From assembly GCA_905210485.1 (NCBI GenBank), contig CAJLXA010000066.1, positions 1 to 5,518 of the forward strand: a stretch of DNA of 5,518 bases. The letters run 5' to 3'. The notes under the pieces are model-generated. The model saw only the letters and a program-made list of their open reading frames with translations, was not told the origin of the DNA and made no database searches. A program made the position numbers and the translations under genes. The stretch's first letter is position 1. Every line of letters starts with the position of its first letter. This document shows positions 1 through 5,161 of this stretch, piece by piece. Origin of the DNA: an uncultured Eubacteriales bacterium (GTDB lineage Bacteria; Bacillota; Clostridia; Oscillospirales; CAG-272).

Positions 1-1
1 C

Positions 2-844
2 AACCTTTGCGTCGTTCTCACACGCGCGCAGCAGCGCCGCGTCCGCCATGGCATCCAGCGTCAGCACAAAGCTGCCCTTGTTGTAGCTTAATGGGAAGTA
101 GAGTTTCTTCTCCTCGGTGCCGGTCTGCTGGCCTTCGTCGTTGTATTGGTAGATAACAACAGGCATCTCTGTGATGACCTGCTTGTTATCATCCGCCGCA
201 CCCGCGGTGTCGCGCTTGATCGTGATGGTAAACAGCGGCTTCGTCTTGCCGGTATCCTTGGCATCGTAGGCCGTGGCCGTGTAGGAGGTATCCAGATCGC
301 CAAGGCTGGAGTTGCCGCTCCAGCTCAGGGTCAGCGTCTCGCCGTTCGTCAGGCGGGGATTCTTGACCTTCAGCTTCGTCTGCACCAGCTGCACAACGTT
401 GACGCGGTCCTCGGCAGAGTAGTAGCCGACAAGGCTGTCATTGCGGCGGTGGTCATAGCTGCGGTCATAAATATTCGTAGCACCGTCCTGATTGAAGCGG
501 AGCTTATCGGATTTGGTATCGTAAAAGGCCGAGTAGACCTGCCCGCTCTGCACGTCGATCTCGACGCAGATCGAGGCATTCAGCAGCGAGGCGTCGTAGA
601 TGTAATCGCCCAGCAGCCGCTCCACCAGCGCGTTATGGTTGCCCGCGGCAGCGCCCGTGCGGTCATAGTAGAGCGCGGCCACGTTCTGGTTCAGTTCGGT
701 CTTGGTGCGGCTCACAAGGGGTTTGCCGTCCGCGTCGGTCACGGTGACGTCGTTCTGGAAGTGGTCGCCCGTGTCGCCCTCCTCCATGACCTGCCGGCGG
801 AACGCATCCAGCTCCCCCGCCGTCTCCATCCGGGTCAGGGAGAT
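2..844 (-). CDS. Internal fragment of a large surface/secreted protein (possibly prepilin-like), both ends missing
   Basis: The minus strand is open for 281 codons, from the probable joint near 844 to the window edge. The reading starts ISLTRMETAG and runs out at ENDAKV. The composition is extracellular-like: rich in Asp, Asn, Thr and Tyr, one cysteine in each of two separate places, no transmembrane helix and no catalytic motif that I can name. The stretch LTNGETLTLSWSGNSSL followed by alternating beta-type residues suggests beta-sandwich folding. From memory it resembles long proteins with prepilin-type N-termini in Faecalibacterium and relatives; that is recall, not a search, and the diagnostic N-terminus is absent here. 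Third codon positions are strongly G/C, unlike the neighbouring segment. The upstream end stops where RNase Y homology begins on the other strand, so the gene is cut by the joint and not by a natural end. No function is assigned. Confidence 0.6.
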   Translation of the reverse strand, partial: MSLTRMETAGELDAFRRQVMEEGDTGDHFQNDVTVTDADGKPLVSRTKTELNQNVAALYYDRTGAAAGNHNALVERLLGDYIYDASLLNASICVEIDVQSGQVYSAFYDTKSDKLRFNQDGATNIYDRSYDHRRNDSLVGYYSAEDRVNVVQLVQTKLKVKNPRLTNGETLTLSWSGNSSLGDLDTSYTATAYDAKDTGKTKPLFTITIKRDTAGAADDNKQVITEMPVVIYQYNDEGQQTGTEEKKLYFPLSYNKGSFVLTLDAMADAALLRACENDAKV

Positions 845-847
845 CTG
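842..847. other. Probable chimeric joint between segments A and B
   Basis: Left of this point the coding signal is on the minus strand (surface protein fragment). Right of it, RNase Y homology starts abruptly on the plus strand at LRRLEQLE, about 79 residues before the RNase Y stop. The rest of RNase Y (membrane anchor, coiled coil, KH and HD domains) is absent. The two coding frames share the same codon phase on opposite strands, so no stop marks the joint. A BglII-type hexamer AGATCT, which contains GATC, lies exactly at 841-846. Confidence 0.65.
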
Positions 848-1084
848 CGCCGTCTGGAACAGCTTGAATCCATCGCCCGTGATTTTCAGGGGGTGGAAAG
901 CTGTTATGCTCTGCAGGCCGGCCGCGAAGTACGCGTTGTCGTAAAGCCGGAGGCCGTAACCGACGACCAGATGAAATTGCTGGCACGCGATATTGCCAAT
1001 AAGATTGAGAGCGAACTGGAGTATCCCGGTCAGATCAAGATCAATGTTATCCGCGAGAGCCGCGCCGTAGATTACGCAAAATAA
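845..1084 (+). CDS. rny: Ribonuclease Y, C-terminal fragment (5' end missing)
   Basis: RNase Y is a membrane-anchored endoribonuclease that starts mRNA decay in Firmicutes. Only the last 79 residues are here: the family's C-terminal tail after the HD domain, recognisable by LQAGREVRVVVKPEAV, LARDIANKIESELEYPGQI and the ending VIRESRAVDYAK. The family normally has about 510-520 residues: an N-terminal transmembrane helix, coiled coil, KH domain, HD catalytic domain and this tail. All of the catalytic part is missing, so the fragment cannot be a working enzyme as shown. The frame stays open leftward to 146, but that extension is only the antisense of the surface protein gene and should not be annotated as protein. 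A terminator follows, then ymdB, the usual Firmicutes neighbour. The identification of the tail is firm; the exact start is set by the joint. Confidence 0.88.
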   Translation: MRRLEQLESIARDFQGVESCYALQAGREVRVVVKPEAVTDDQMKLLARDIANKIESELEYPGQIKINVIRESRAVDYAK

Positions 1085-1096
1085 AATTACACGCAC

Positions 1097-1140
1097 AGGA
1101 ACCGTCCGTTCGGTAAATCGACCGACGGTTCCTTTCTTTT
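1097..1140 (+). terminator. Intrinsic terminator after rny
   Basis: A perfect 10-bp stem, AGGAACCGTC (1097-1106) with GACGGTTCCT (1124-1133), encloses a 17-nt loop and is followed by TTCTTTT. It lies 13 nt after the rny stop codon. It should end most rny transcripts before ymdB, so ymdB probably depends on its own promoter. Confidence 0.8.
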
Positions 1141-1167
1141 ACCTCCGTTGCTATTATCCTGCGATTT

Positions 1168-1206
1168 ACGCGCGTACGCACGCGTATTGCGCGTAAATAA
1201 TATAGT
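1168..1206 (+). promoter_or_regulatory. Promoter-like element of ymdB: alternating CG/TA tract plus -10 box
   Basis: A -10-like TATAGT (1201-1206), overlapping TAATAT at 1198, lies about 70 bp before the ymdB start. No TTGACA-like -35 is present at 16-18 bp spacing. That place is taken by a strictly alternating purine-pyrimidine run at 1168-1187 built from CGCG and CGTACG, continued in opposite phase at 1188-1195. A very similar arrangement recurs at 4835-4869. Promoter function is inferred from position and resemblance. Confidence 0.5.
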
Positions 1207-1246
1207 AGAACGGGCGCATATTCAGGGGACAATAAAATAAAACAGC

Positions 1247-1270
1247 GTCGGATATACCGACCGGAAAGAG
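1247..1270 (+). promoter_or_regulatory. Small hairpin abutting the ymdB ribosome-binding site
   Basis: GTCGG (1247-1251) can pair with CCGAC (1257-1261) around an ATATA loop. The purine-rich stretch GGAAAGAG (1263-1270), the only Shine-Dalgarno candidate, starts 2 nt after the stem and ends 6 nt before the ATG. The site is weak compared with the GGAGG of aspS. The short stem might tune initiation, but it could be chance. Confidence 0.35.
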
Positions 1271-1276
1271 ATACGC

Positions 1277-2053
1277 ATGAATATCCTTGCTATCGGTGAC
1301 TTAACAGAACCGCGCGCCGTTCCTTTTTTACAGGAAAAACTCGATGCTTTTTGCCGTGAAAACCACGTATCCTTTGTGGTGGCCAACGGTGAAAATGCGG
1401 GATTCATCATGGGGCCTACCCCCGATCTTGCCGAAAAACTCCGCCGGGCGGGCGTTGACTGCGTGACGGGCGGCAACCATACTTTGCAGAATAAATTTCT
1501 TTACACCATGCTGGAAAACGATATTCACCTTTTGCGGCCGCAGAATTATCCCCCGTCGGCTCCCGGCCGCGGGTATACGATTCTGAACGCGGACGGTTAC
1601 CGCCTGCTTATCGTCAATGTTCTGGGGCAGGTGCATATGGAACCTGTGCCGGACAACCCGTTTTTCGCCGTTGACCGCGTGCTTCAGCGCGAAAGCGGCA
1701 ACTATGACATCGCCATACTGGATATACATGCCGAGGCGACGGGAGAGAAACTGGCGCTTGCGCATTATTTTGACGGTCGGATCTCCGTCATATTCGGAAC
1801 GCATACGCATATTCCCACGGCCGACGAGCAGATATTGCCGAACGGAAGCGGTTATGTGACCGATCTCGGTATGTGCGGCGGTTCCACAGGAATCCTCGGT
1901 GTGAAAAAAGAGGTCGTCATCGAACGTATGACAACGCGTCTTCCCGTGAAAAGCGAGCCGGATAACGGCCCTATGGTCGCTTACGGCGCAATATTCACGG
2001 TAGATCCCGACACCGGGCGGTGCACGGCGGTGAAACGTGTGACGTTGCATTGA
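1277..2053 (+). CDS. ymdB: YmdB-type metallophosphoesterase (2',3'-cyclic nucleotide phosphodiesterase family)
   Basis: The product has 258 residues, close to the 264 of Bacillus subtilis YmdB. This family is a two-metal phosphodiesterase acting on 2',3'-cyclic mononucleotides; in B. subtilis it affects biofilm and motility decisions. The metal ligands expected for the family are visible: D8 in IGD, E39 and N40 in NGENAG, N67 and H68 in GGNHT, H151 in DIHAEAT, and H176 and H178 in GTHTHIPTAD. The later blocks TDLGMCGG and GILGVKKEVVIERM also fit. The first loop reads GDLTEPRA where most members have a GDVVGxPGR-like sequence; the ligand Asp is kept but the glycine-rich part is altered. ATG at 1277 is chosen because the family starts directly at this strand and GGAAAGAG lies just upstream. 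No terminator is seen after the stop; the aspS promoter begins 29 bp later. The physiological role in this organism is inferred. Confidence 0.92.
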   Translation: MNILAIGDLTEPRAVPFLQEKLDAFCRENHVSFVVANGENAGFIMGPTPDLAEKLRRAGVDCVTGGNHTLQNKFLYTMLENDIHLLRPQNYPPSAPGRGYTILNADGYRLLIVNVLGQVHMEPVPDNPFFAVDRVLQRESGNYDIAILDIHAEATGEKLALAHYFDGRISVIFGTHTHIPTADEQILPNGSGYVTDLGMCGGSTGILGVKKEVVIERMTTRLPVKSEPDNGPMVAYGAIFTVDPDTGRCTAVKRVTLH

Positions 2054-2082
2054 CAAAAAAGACGAAATATCGGCATTAACTC

Positions 2083-2111
2083 TTGACTTTGACGTTTGCC
2101 GATACTATAAT
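2083..2111 (+). promoter_or_regulatory. Sigma-A type promoter of aspS
   Basis: TTGACT (2083-2088), a 17-bp spacer and a perfect TATAAT (2106-2111) form a near-consensus housekeeping promoter. Transcription should start near 2118, giving a leader of about 57 nt before aspS. This -35/-10 architecture is typical of Firmicutes and differs from the TTTG/TAnnTTTG promoters at the right end of the window. Confidence 0.88.
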
Positions 2112-2133
2112 AGAAACGATTATAACCGTATTC

Positions 2134-2169
2134 CGGGCCGTCGCTTTCGGCGGCGCCCGATTTTGGAGG
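2134..2169 (+). promoter_or_regulatory. aspS leader hairpin followed by strong Shine-Dalgarno
   Basis: CGGGC (2134-2138) pairs with GCCCG (2155-2159), and inside it GTCGC (2140-2144) pairs with GCGGC (2150-2154) with one G-U pair. The only interruptions are a bulged C at 2139 and the loop TTTCG. After the stem come ATTTT and GGAGG (2165-2169), 5 nt before ATG. Four T's make it at best a weak terminator. The leader is too short for a T-box. It may be a stabilising 5' hairpin or a simple attenuator. Confidence 0.5.
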
Positions 2170-2174
2170 ACATT

Positions 2175-3464
2175 ATGGAAAGAACTTATATCGCGGATCT
2201 TGTTCCCGGCAGTCGGTACCGCATTTCCGGCTTTGTCGAAAATTTCCGCAACAAGCGCACGATGGCATTCATCGTTATGAAAGACATCACGGGAAAAGTA
2301 CAGGTGACGGTGGAAAAGGAATCGCACCCCGAAATTGCCGCCGCCATTGAAAATCTGACCGTGGATTCGGTGATTACGGTGGAGGGAGAACTGGTTGCCA
2401 GCGAATATGTGAAACTCCGCGGTATGGAAATGATCCCTGATACTCTGACGATCCATTCTATTGCGGACGCCTTGCCGATCAAGGAGGATTCCTCGATCGA
2501 TGCGCGGCTGGATTATCGCTGGATCGACCTGCGTTCGGACAAGAATACGCTGATATTCAAACTGCAGACCGCCATGGTCAAGGCGATGCGCGAATTTCTG
2601 TATGAAAAGAAATTCATGGAAATCCATTCTCCGAAACTGATCGGTGCGGCCTCGGAAAGCGGCGCCGATGTGTTTGAAATCGATTATTTCGACAGAAAAG
2701 CCTATCTTGCGCAAAGTCCGCAATTTTATAAGCAGATGGCCATGGCCGCCGGTTTTGATAAAATTTTTGAGGTCGGCCCCGTGTTCCGTGCGGAAAAATC
2801 CTATACGTCGAAGCATACCACCGAATTCACCGGCTTTGACCTTGAATTTTCATATATCACGTCTTTCCGCGATGTGATGAAGATGGAAGAGAATCTTCTG
2901 ACCTACACGCTTGCCCGCGTGAAAGAAGAGTACGGCGACGCCATCCGCGATCTGTACGGAATGGAAGTCATCGTTCCCGAAAAGCCTTTCCCCGTCATTA
3001 AACTCCGCGATCTTTACCGCGAACTGAAAGAACGCTATGGTTATGAAGTGCCCGAATCCGAAATGGGCGACCTTACCACCGATGCGGAAAAACTCAGCTA
3101 TCGCTTTGTGAAAGAAGTTTATAATCACGAATTTTTGTTCGTTACCGACTACGACGCGGCAAAGCGCGCGTTCTATCATATGCGCGATGAAAACGGCGTA
3201 CCGCAGGGATATGACCTGATCTGGCGCGGCGTGGAAATCACAACGGGCGCACAGCGTGAACATCGCTATGATATTCTGAGAAAACAAGCCGACGAAAAAG
3301 GTCTCGGAGAAGATGTGAAGAATTATATGGAATTCTTCCGTTACGGTTGCCCGCCGCACGGCGGTTTTGGCCTTGGCGTAGATCGTCTCACCATGCTTTT
3401 CCTCGGTCTTTCAATCAAAGAAGCCATGTTTATTTTCCGTGGTCCGAACCGTCTCGAACCCTGA
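2175..3464 (+). CDS. aspS: Archaeal/eukaryal-type aspartyl-tRNA synthetase (tRNA Asp or Asp/Asn specificity unresolved)
   Basis: This class II synthetase charges tRNA with aspartate. The product has 429 residues, the size of archaeal-type AspRS and shorter than the roughly 590 of bacterial AspRS, which carries an extra GAD insertion. An N-terminal OB-fold anticodon-binding domain (about 1-105) is followed by the catalytic core. Seen in order: LDYRWIDLR (112-120); motif 1 around FMEIHSPKLIG; aspartate-binding QSPQFYKQ (180-187); motif 2 VGPVFRAEKSYTSKHTTEF (200-218) with R205 and E207; motif 3 GFGLGVDRL with R404. QSPQ with the following lysine indicates aspartate rather than asparagine as substrate. 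The start is ATG 2175, because GGAGG lies 5 nt before it; an in-frame TTG at 2163 has no such site. The OB-fold position where known non-discriminating enzymes carry His (GWVHEIR) reads GFVENFR, so tRNA specificity cannot be decided. Symbol aspS is used broadly. Confidence 0.9.
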   Translation: MERTYIADLVPGSRYRISGFVENFRNKRTMAFIVMKDITGKVQVTVEKESHPEIAAAIENLTVDSVITVEGELVASEYVKLRGMEMIPDTLTIHSIADALPIKEDSSIDARLDYRWIDLRSDKNTLIFKLQTAMVKAMREFLYEKKFMEIHSPKLIGAASESGADVFEIDYFDRKAYLAQSPQFYKQMAMAAGFDKIFEVGPVFRAEKSYTSKHTTEFTGFDLEFSYITSFRDVMKMEENLLTYTLARVKEEYGDAIRDLYGMEVIVPEKPFPVIKLRDLYRELKERYGYEVPESEMGDLTTDAEKLSYRFVKEVYNHEFLFVTDYDAAKRAFYHMRDENGVPQGYDLIWRGVEITTGAQREHRYDILRKQADEKGLGEDVKNYMEFFRYGCPPHGGFGLGVDRLTMLFLGLSIKEAMFIFRGPNRLEP

Positions 3465-3472
3465 AAACAAAC

Positions 3473-3518
3473 GCCATTCAGGCAAACGAAACGGCCGCCT
3501 GATTTTCGCATGGCCGTT
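3473..3518 (+). other. Overlapping inverted repeats after aspS
   Basis: TCAGGC (3478-3483) can pair with GCCTGA (3497-3502), while AACGGCC (3490-3496) can pair with GGCCGTT (3512-3518). The second stem's left arm lies in the loop of the first and its right arm lies beyond it, so the two interleave like a pseudoknot or act as alternatives. No T-run follows. They sit between the aspS stop and its real terminator, so they may only be 3' structure. Confidence 0.35.
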
Positions 3519-3545
3519 GCTTGAATCTTTTATCCGAAACAAAAA

Positions 3546-3580
3546 TCCCGGCGCTCTTATTGAGCGCCGGAATTTTTTTT
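3546..3580. terminator. Bidirectional terminator between convergent aspS and radical SAM genes
   Basis: A perfect 9-bp stem, CCGGCGCTC (3548-3556) and GAGCGCCGG (3562-3570), with a 5-nt loop, is followed on the plus strand by AA and eight T's. On the minus strand the same stem is followed by G and five T's (AAAAATC at 3541-3547), a weaker but usable U-tract. It can therefore end aspS and also stop transcripts coming from the radical SAM gene. Confidence 0.88.
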
Positions 3581-3730
3581 CGGCCGTTTGGATTATACAC
3601 GGTTACTTGCCGGAGACAGGCAAAAAGCCATACAGCGGCGCGCTCCGGAGTTTTCACACGGCCTTTATCGGCGGTTTTCCGAGGTCGCTTGCGGGCAATG
3701 CTTCCAATGTCGTGTCCGGTCGCGGAAAAG
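3581..3730. other. Convergent intergenic spacer, no gene seen
   Basis: About 150 bp separates the shared terminator from the radical SAM stop codon. I see no credible reading frame with a ribosome-binding site, no RNA gene and no further strong hairpin. A weak TTGCC/GGCAA inverted repeat lies near 3605-3621. It would be the 3' untranslated part of the radical SAM transcript. Confidence 0.5.
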
Positions 3731-4624
3731 TTATACGCCTGTCAGATCGAACGGCGGAATGAAACTGTCCGCGGCGCTTTCCTTTTCCTGCGTGTAGGCC
3801 AGCGTGACCCCTTTGTCGCGGGCATAACGAACAAGACTGATATATTCCGCGTCGGTGACGGTGCGGGACAGCGGGGAAGCGGGATCGGCGACTCCGGGCG
3901 TATATTGGCGCATCAGACTGAGAATAATGCGGTCGCCATAGGTTTGCGAGAGATAGCGAACGGTATTCTTGGCATCAATCAGCGCGCCGGGGAGCAGAAG
4001 AATACGCACGACGGTGCCGCTTGTCAGGAGGCCGTTTCCGTCAAAACGGGGCGCGCCTGTCATGGCCGCCATCTTGGCAATCGCGGCGCGGACTACGTCG
4101 GGGTAGTCCGCGGCATAGGAATAGCGTTGCGCAAGGACATGGCTGGAATACTTGAAATCAGGCAGAAAAATGTCAACCAAACCTGACAATTTTTCAAGTA
4201 TTTCCGGCTTTTCGTATCCGCTCGTGTTATAAACGACGGGAATCCTAAGTCCGTTCTTTCGTGCTTCGGGCAATGCCAGAAGAATGTGCGGCAGGTAATG
4301 CGTCGGAGTTACAAGGTTGATGTTGTGCGCGCCCTTGGCCTGCAATTCGAGGAAAATATCGGCAAGTCGTTCCGGAGAAACCGCTTTTCCGGCCTCCCCG
4401 CGGGAAATGGCGCGGTTCTGACAGTAAATACAGCCGAGGGAGCAACCGGAGAAAAAAACAGCCCCGGAACCGCGGGTACCGGAGATACATGGTTCTTCCC
4501 ACATATGCAGTGCGGCGCGCGCAAGATACAGGGCGGCGGGCATATGACAGCGCCCGGTCGCTGTATGGCGGTCAACGCCGCAATTGCGGGGGCAGAGCGT
4601 ACAGTGCGAATAATCTTCAAACAT
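3731..4624 (-). CDS. PflA-like radical SAM protein of the COG1313/PflX type, function unknown
   Basis: This 297-residue protein has the radical SAM cluster motif CSLGCIYC (C61, C65, C68), which binds the 4Fe-4S cluster that cleaves S-adenosylmethionine. Before it is a cysteine set typical of this subgroup, CTLCPRNC (C8, C11, C15) and GRC (C26), which could hold a second metal site. Family-typical blocks follow: GAHNINLVTPTHY (98-110), VVYNTSGYE (130-138) and DIFLPDFKY (151-159). The group resembles pyruvate formate-lyase activating enzymes but its substrate is not established, and no glycyl radical enzyme gene lies in the window to act as partner. ATG at 4624 is supported by AAAGGA about 11 nt upstream; the N-terminus matches where the first cysteine motif should begin. 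The gene converges on aspS, and its 5' region is covered by the 22-bp repeat array. Family assignment is firm, role unknown. Confidence 0.88.
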   Translation of the reverse strand: MFEDYSHCTLCPRNCGVDRHTATGRCHMPAALYLARAALHMWEEPCISGTRGSGAVFFSGCSLGCIYCQNRAISRGEAGKAVSPERLADIFLELQAKGAHNINLVTPTHYLPHILLALPEARKNGLRIPVVYNTSGYEKPEILEKLSGLVDIFLPDFKYSSHVLAQRYSYAADYPDVVRAAIAKMAAMTGAPRFDGNGLLTSGTVVRILLLPGALIDAKNTVRYLSQTYGDRIILSLMRQYTPGVADPASPLSRTVTDAEYISLVRYARDKGVTLAYTQEKESAADSFIPPFDLTGV

Positions 4625-4628
4625 TTTT

Positions 4629-4716
4629 TATGTTTTCCTTTGGCGAAACGTATGTTTCCGCCGTGCGAACCGTACGTTTTGCGTTGCGGAACCGTATGTT
4701 TTTCGTAGCGGAAACG
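4629..4716. repeat. Four 22-bp tandem repeats just upstream of the radical SAM gene
   Basis: Units start at 4629, 4651, 4673 and 4695, all exactly 22 bp. Each opens with TAYGTTT and closes with GCGRAAMCG, while the middle varies. A decayed fifth unit may begin at 4717. Where one unit meets the next, GCGRAACCG joins TAYGTTT to make an imperfect palindrome centred near CGTACG, the best being GGCGAAACGTATGTTTCCGC at 4642-4661. The spacing is about two helical turns. The unit nearest the gene contains the AAAGGA ribosome-binding region. No unique spacers separate the units, so this is not a CRISPR array. Confidence 0.85.
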
Positions 4717-4834
4717 TAAAAAGTTCCTCCTTGTCCGTGTAAAAACTCCGTTCCTTTTTCCGTATTCCATTCGCAGTTTCAGGCTTTGCAGCTGTTTATT
4801 TTCAGTCTTTCGTGAAACTTTCCCTGCATCCATT
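4717..4834. other. Upstream region of the radical SAM gene, no gene seen
   Basis: This is the first part of an 832-bp stretch (4625-5456) without a protein gene. On the minus strand it holds a strong Shine-Dalgarno-like AAGGAGGAAC (4723-4732) with no ATG, GTG or TTG within the next 15 nt. An open frame from ATG 4833 (minus) has no ribosome-binding site and runs on into the radical SAM gene out of frame, so I do not accept it. No clear -35/-10 pair for the radical SAM gene was found here. Confidence 0.45.
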
Positions 4835-4869
4835 CGCGCACACGTACGCGCCCGCACGAATTATATAAT
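4835..4869. promoter_or_regulatory. Second alternating CG/TA tract with a TATAAT palindrome
   Basis: Bases 4835-4851 alternate strictly between pyrimidine and purine (CGCGCACACGTACGCGC), followed after two C's by a short CGCACG-like run. Five nt later comes TATAAT (4864-4869), inside the perfect palindrome ATTATATAAT (4860-4869), so a -10 can be read on either strand. Neither strand has a -35 at the usual distance. It closely mirrors 1168-1206 upstream of ymdB. If it works rightward, its target gene was lost at the B/C joint; if leftward, it could serve the radical SAM gene. Confidence 0.42.
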
Positions 4870-4930
4870 GTAGGGTATTTCACATCCGTTTTCGTATTGC
4901 AACAAAAAATATGCTTTATAGCATAAAGTA
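4870..4930. other. Approximate joint between Firmicutes-like and Bacteroidales DNA
   Basis: Sequence up to about 4870 shares motifs with segment B (the alternating tract and -10). From about 4930 onward the sequence is AT-rich with Bacteroidota promoters leading to a Bacteroidales 16S gene. The exact breakpoint cannot be read from the sequence because both sides are non-coding. A perfect 6-bp hairpin, TATGCT (4910-4915) and AGCATA (4920-4925) with loop TTAT, lies inside the interval. Confidence 0.5.
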
Positions 4931-4987
4931 AATCAGCGAGTTAGGCAATAGCCTGAAAAAATCCTGCAAAAAAGTATGGTGTAAAAG

Positions 4988-5017
4988 TTGCATGAAAGGA
5001 AAAAGTCTGTACCTTTG
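4988..5017 (+). promoter_or_regulatory. rRNA promoter P1, Bacteroidota type
   Basis: TTG (4988-4990), a 19-bp spacer and TACCTTTG (5010-5017) match the Bacteroidota -33 / -7 pattern (TTTG ... TAnnTTTG) recognised by their primary sigma factor. The start site should lie a few bases after 5017. The sequence continuing CAACCGCTTTC is nearly repeated at P2. Confidence 0.8.
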
Positions 5018-5161
5018 CAACCGCTTTCGAGAGGGAGAGCCGCTGAAGATGACAGACTGGCAGAGCTGAGGCTACGGGAGAGAGTGCTGACTGCTGCACC
5101 GAGTATCTTACCTTGCGGATGTGCAAGGGAGCGAGAAAGGATAAGCCGCACGCCTTCTGAG
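5018..5161 (+). other. Spacer between the two rRNA promoters
   Basis: This would be transcribed from P1 as extra leader. It is purine-rich with GAGAGGGAGAGC near its start and a small CTTGC/GCAAG stem around 5113-5128. I see no gene, RNA family or terminator with a T-run. Confidence 0.45.

Noticed and set aside
1328..2056. Long minus-strand open frame opposite ymdB
   Set aside because: The plus strand carries a full set of YmdB motifs; the antisense frame has no recognisable domain and no ribosome site.
2112..2174. T-box riboswitch before aspS
   Set aside because: The leader is only about 57 nt; no specifier loop or T-box sequence is present.
2163..2174. TTG start adding four residues to AspRS
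   Set aside because: GGAGG (2165-2169) overlaps those codons and is correctly spaced for ATG 2175.
3439..4186. Plus-strand frames across the aspS terminator and opposite the radical SAM gene
   Set aside because: They cross a strong terminator or are antisense to a gene with clear motifs, and lack ribosome sites.
4629..4716. CRISPR array
   Set aside because: Units are contiguous 22-mers with no unique spacers and diverged middles, and there are no cas genes.
4782..4829. Leader peptide MQGKFHERLKINSCKA on the minus strand
   Set aside because: No Shine-Dalgarno, no codon bias of a regulatory kind, and no terminator/antiterminator pair after it.
4720..4833. Small protein gene on the minus strand starting MDAGKVSRKTEN at 4833
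   Set aside because: No ribosome-binding site, its start lies in the alternating-tract region, and the frame runs without a stop deep into the radical SAM gene in another frame.
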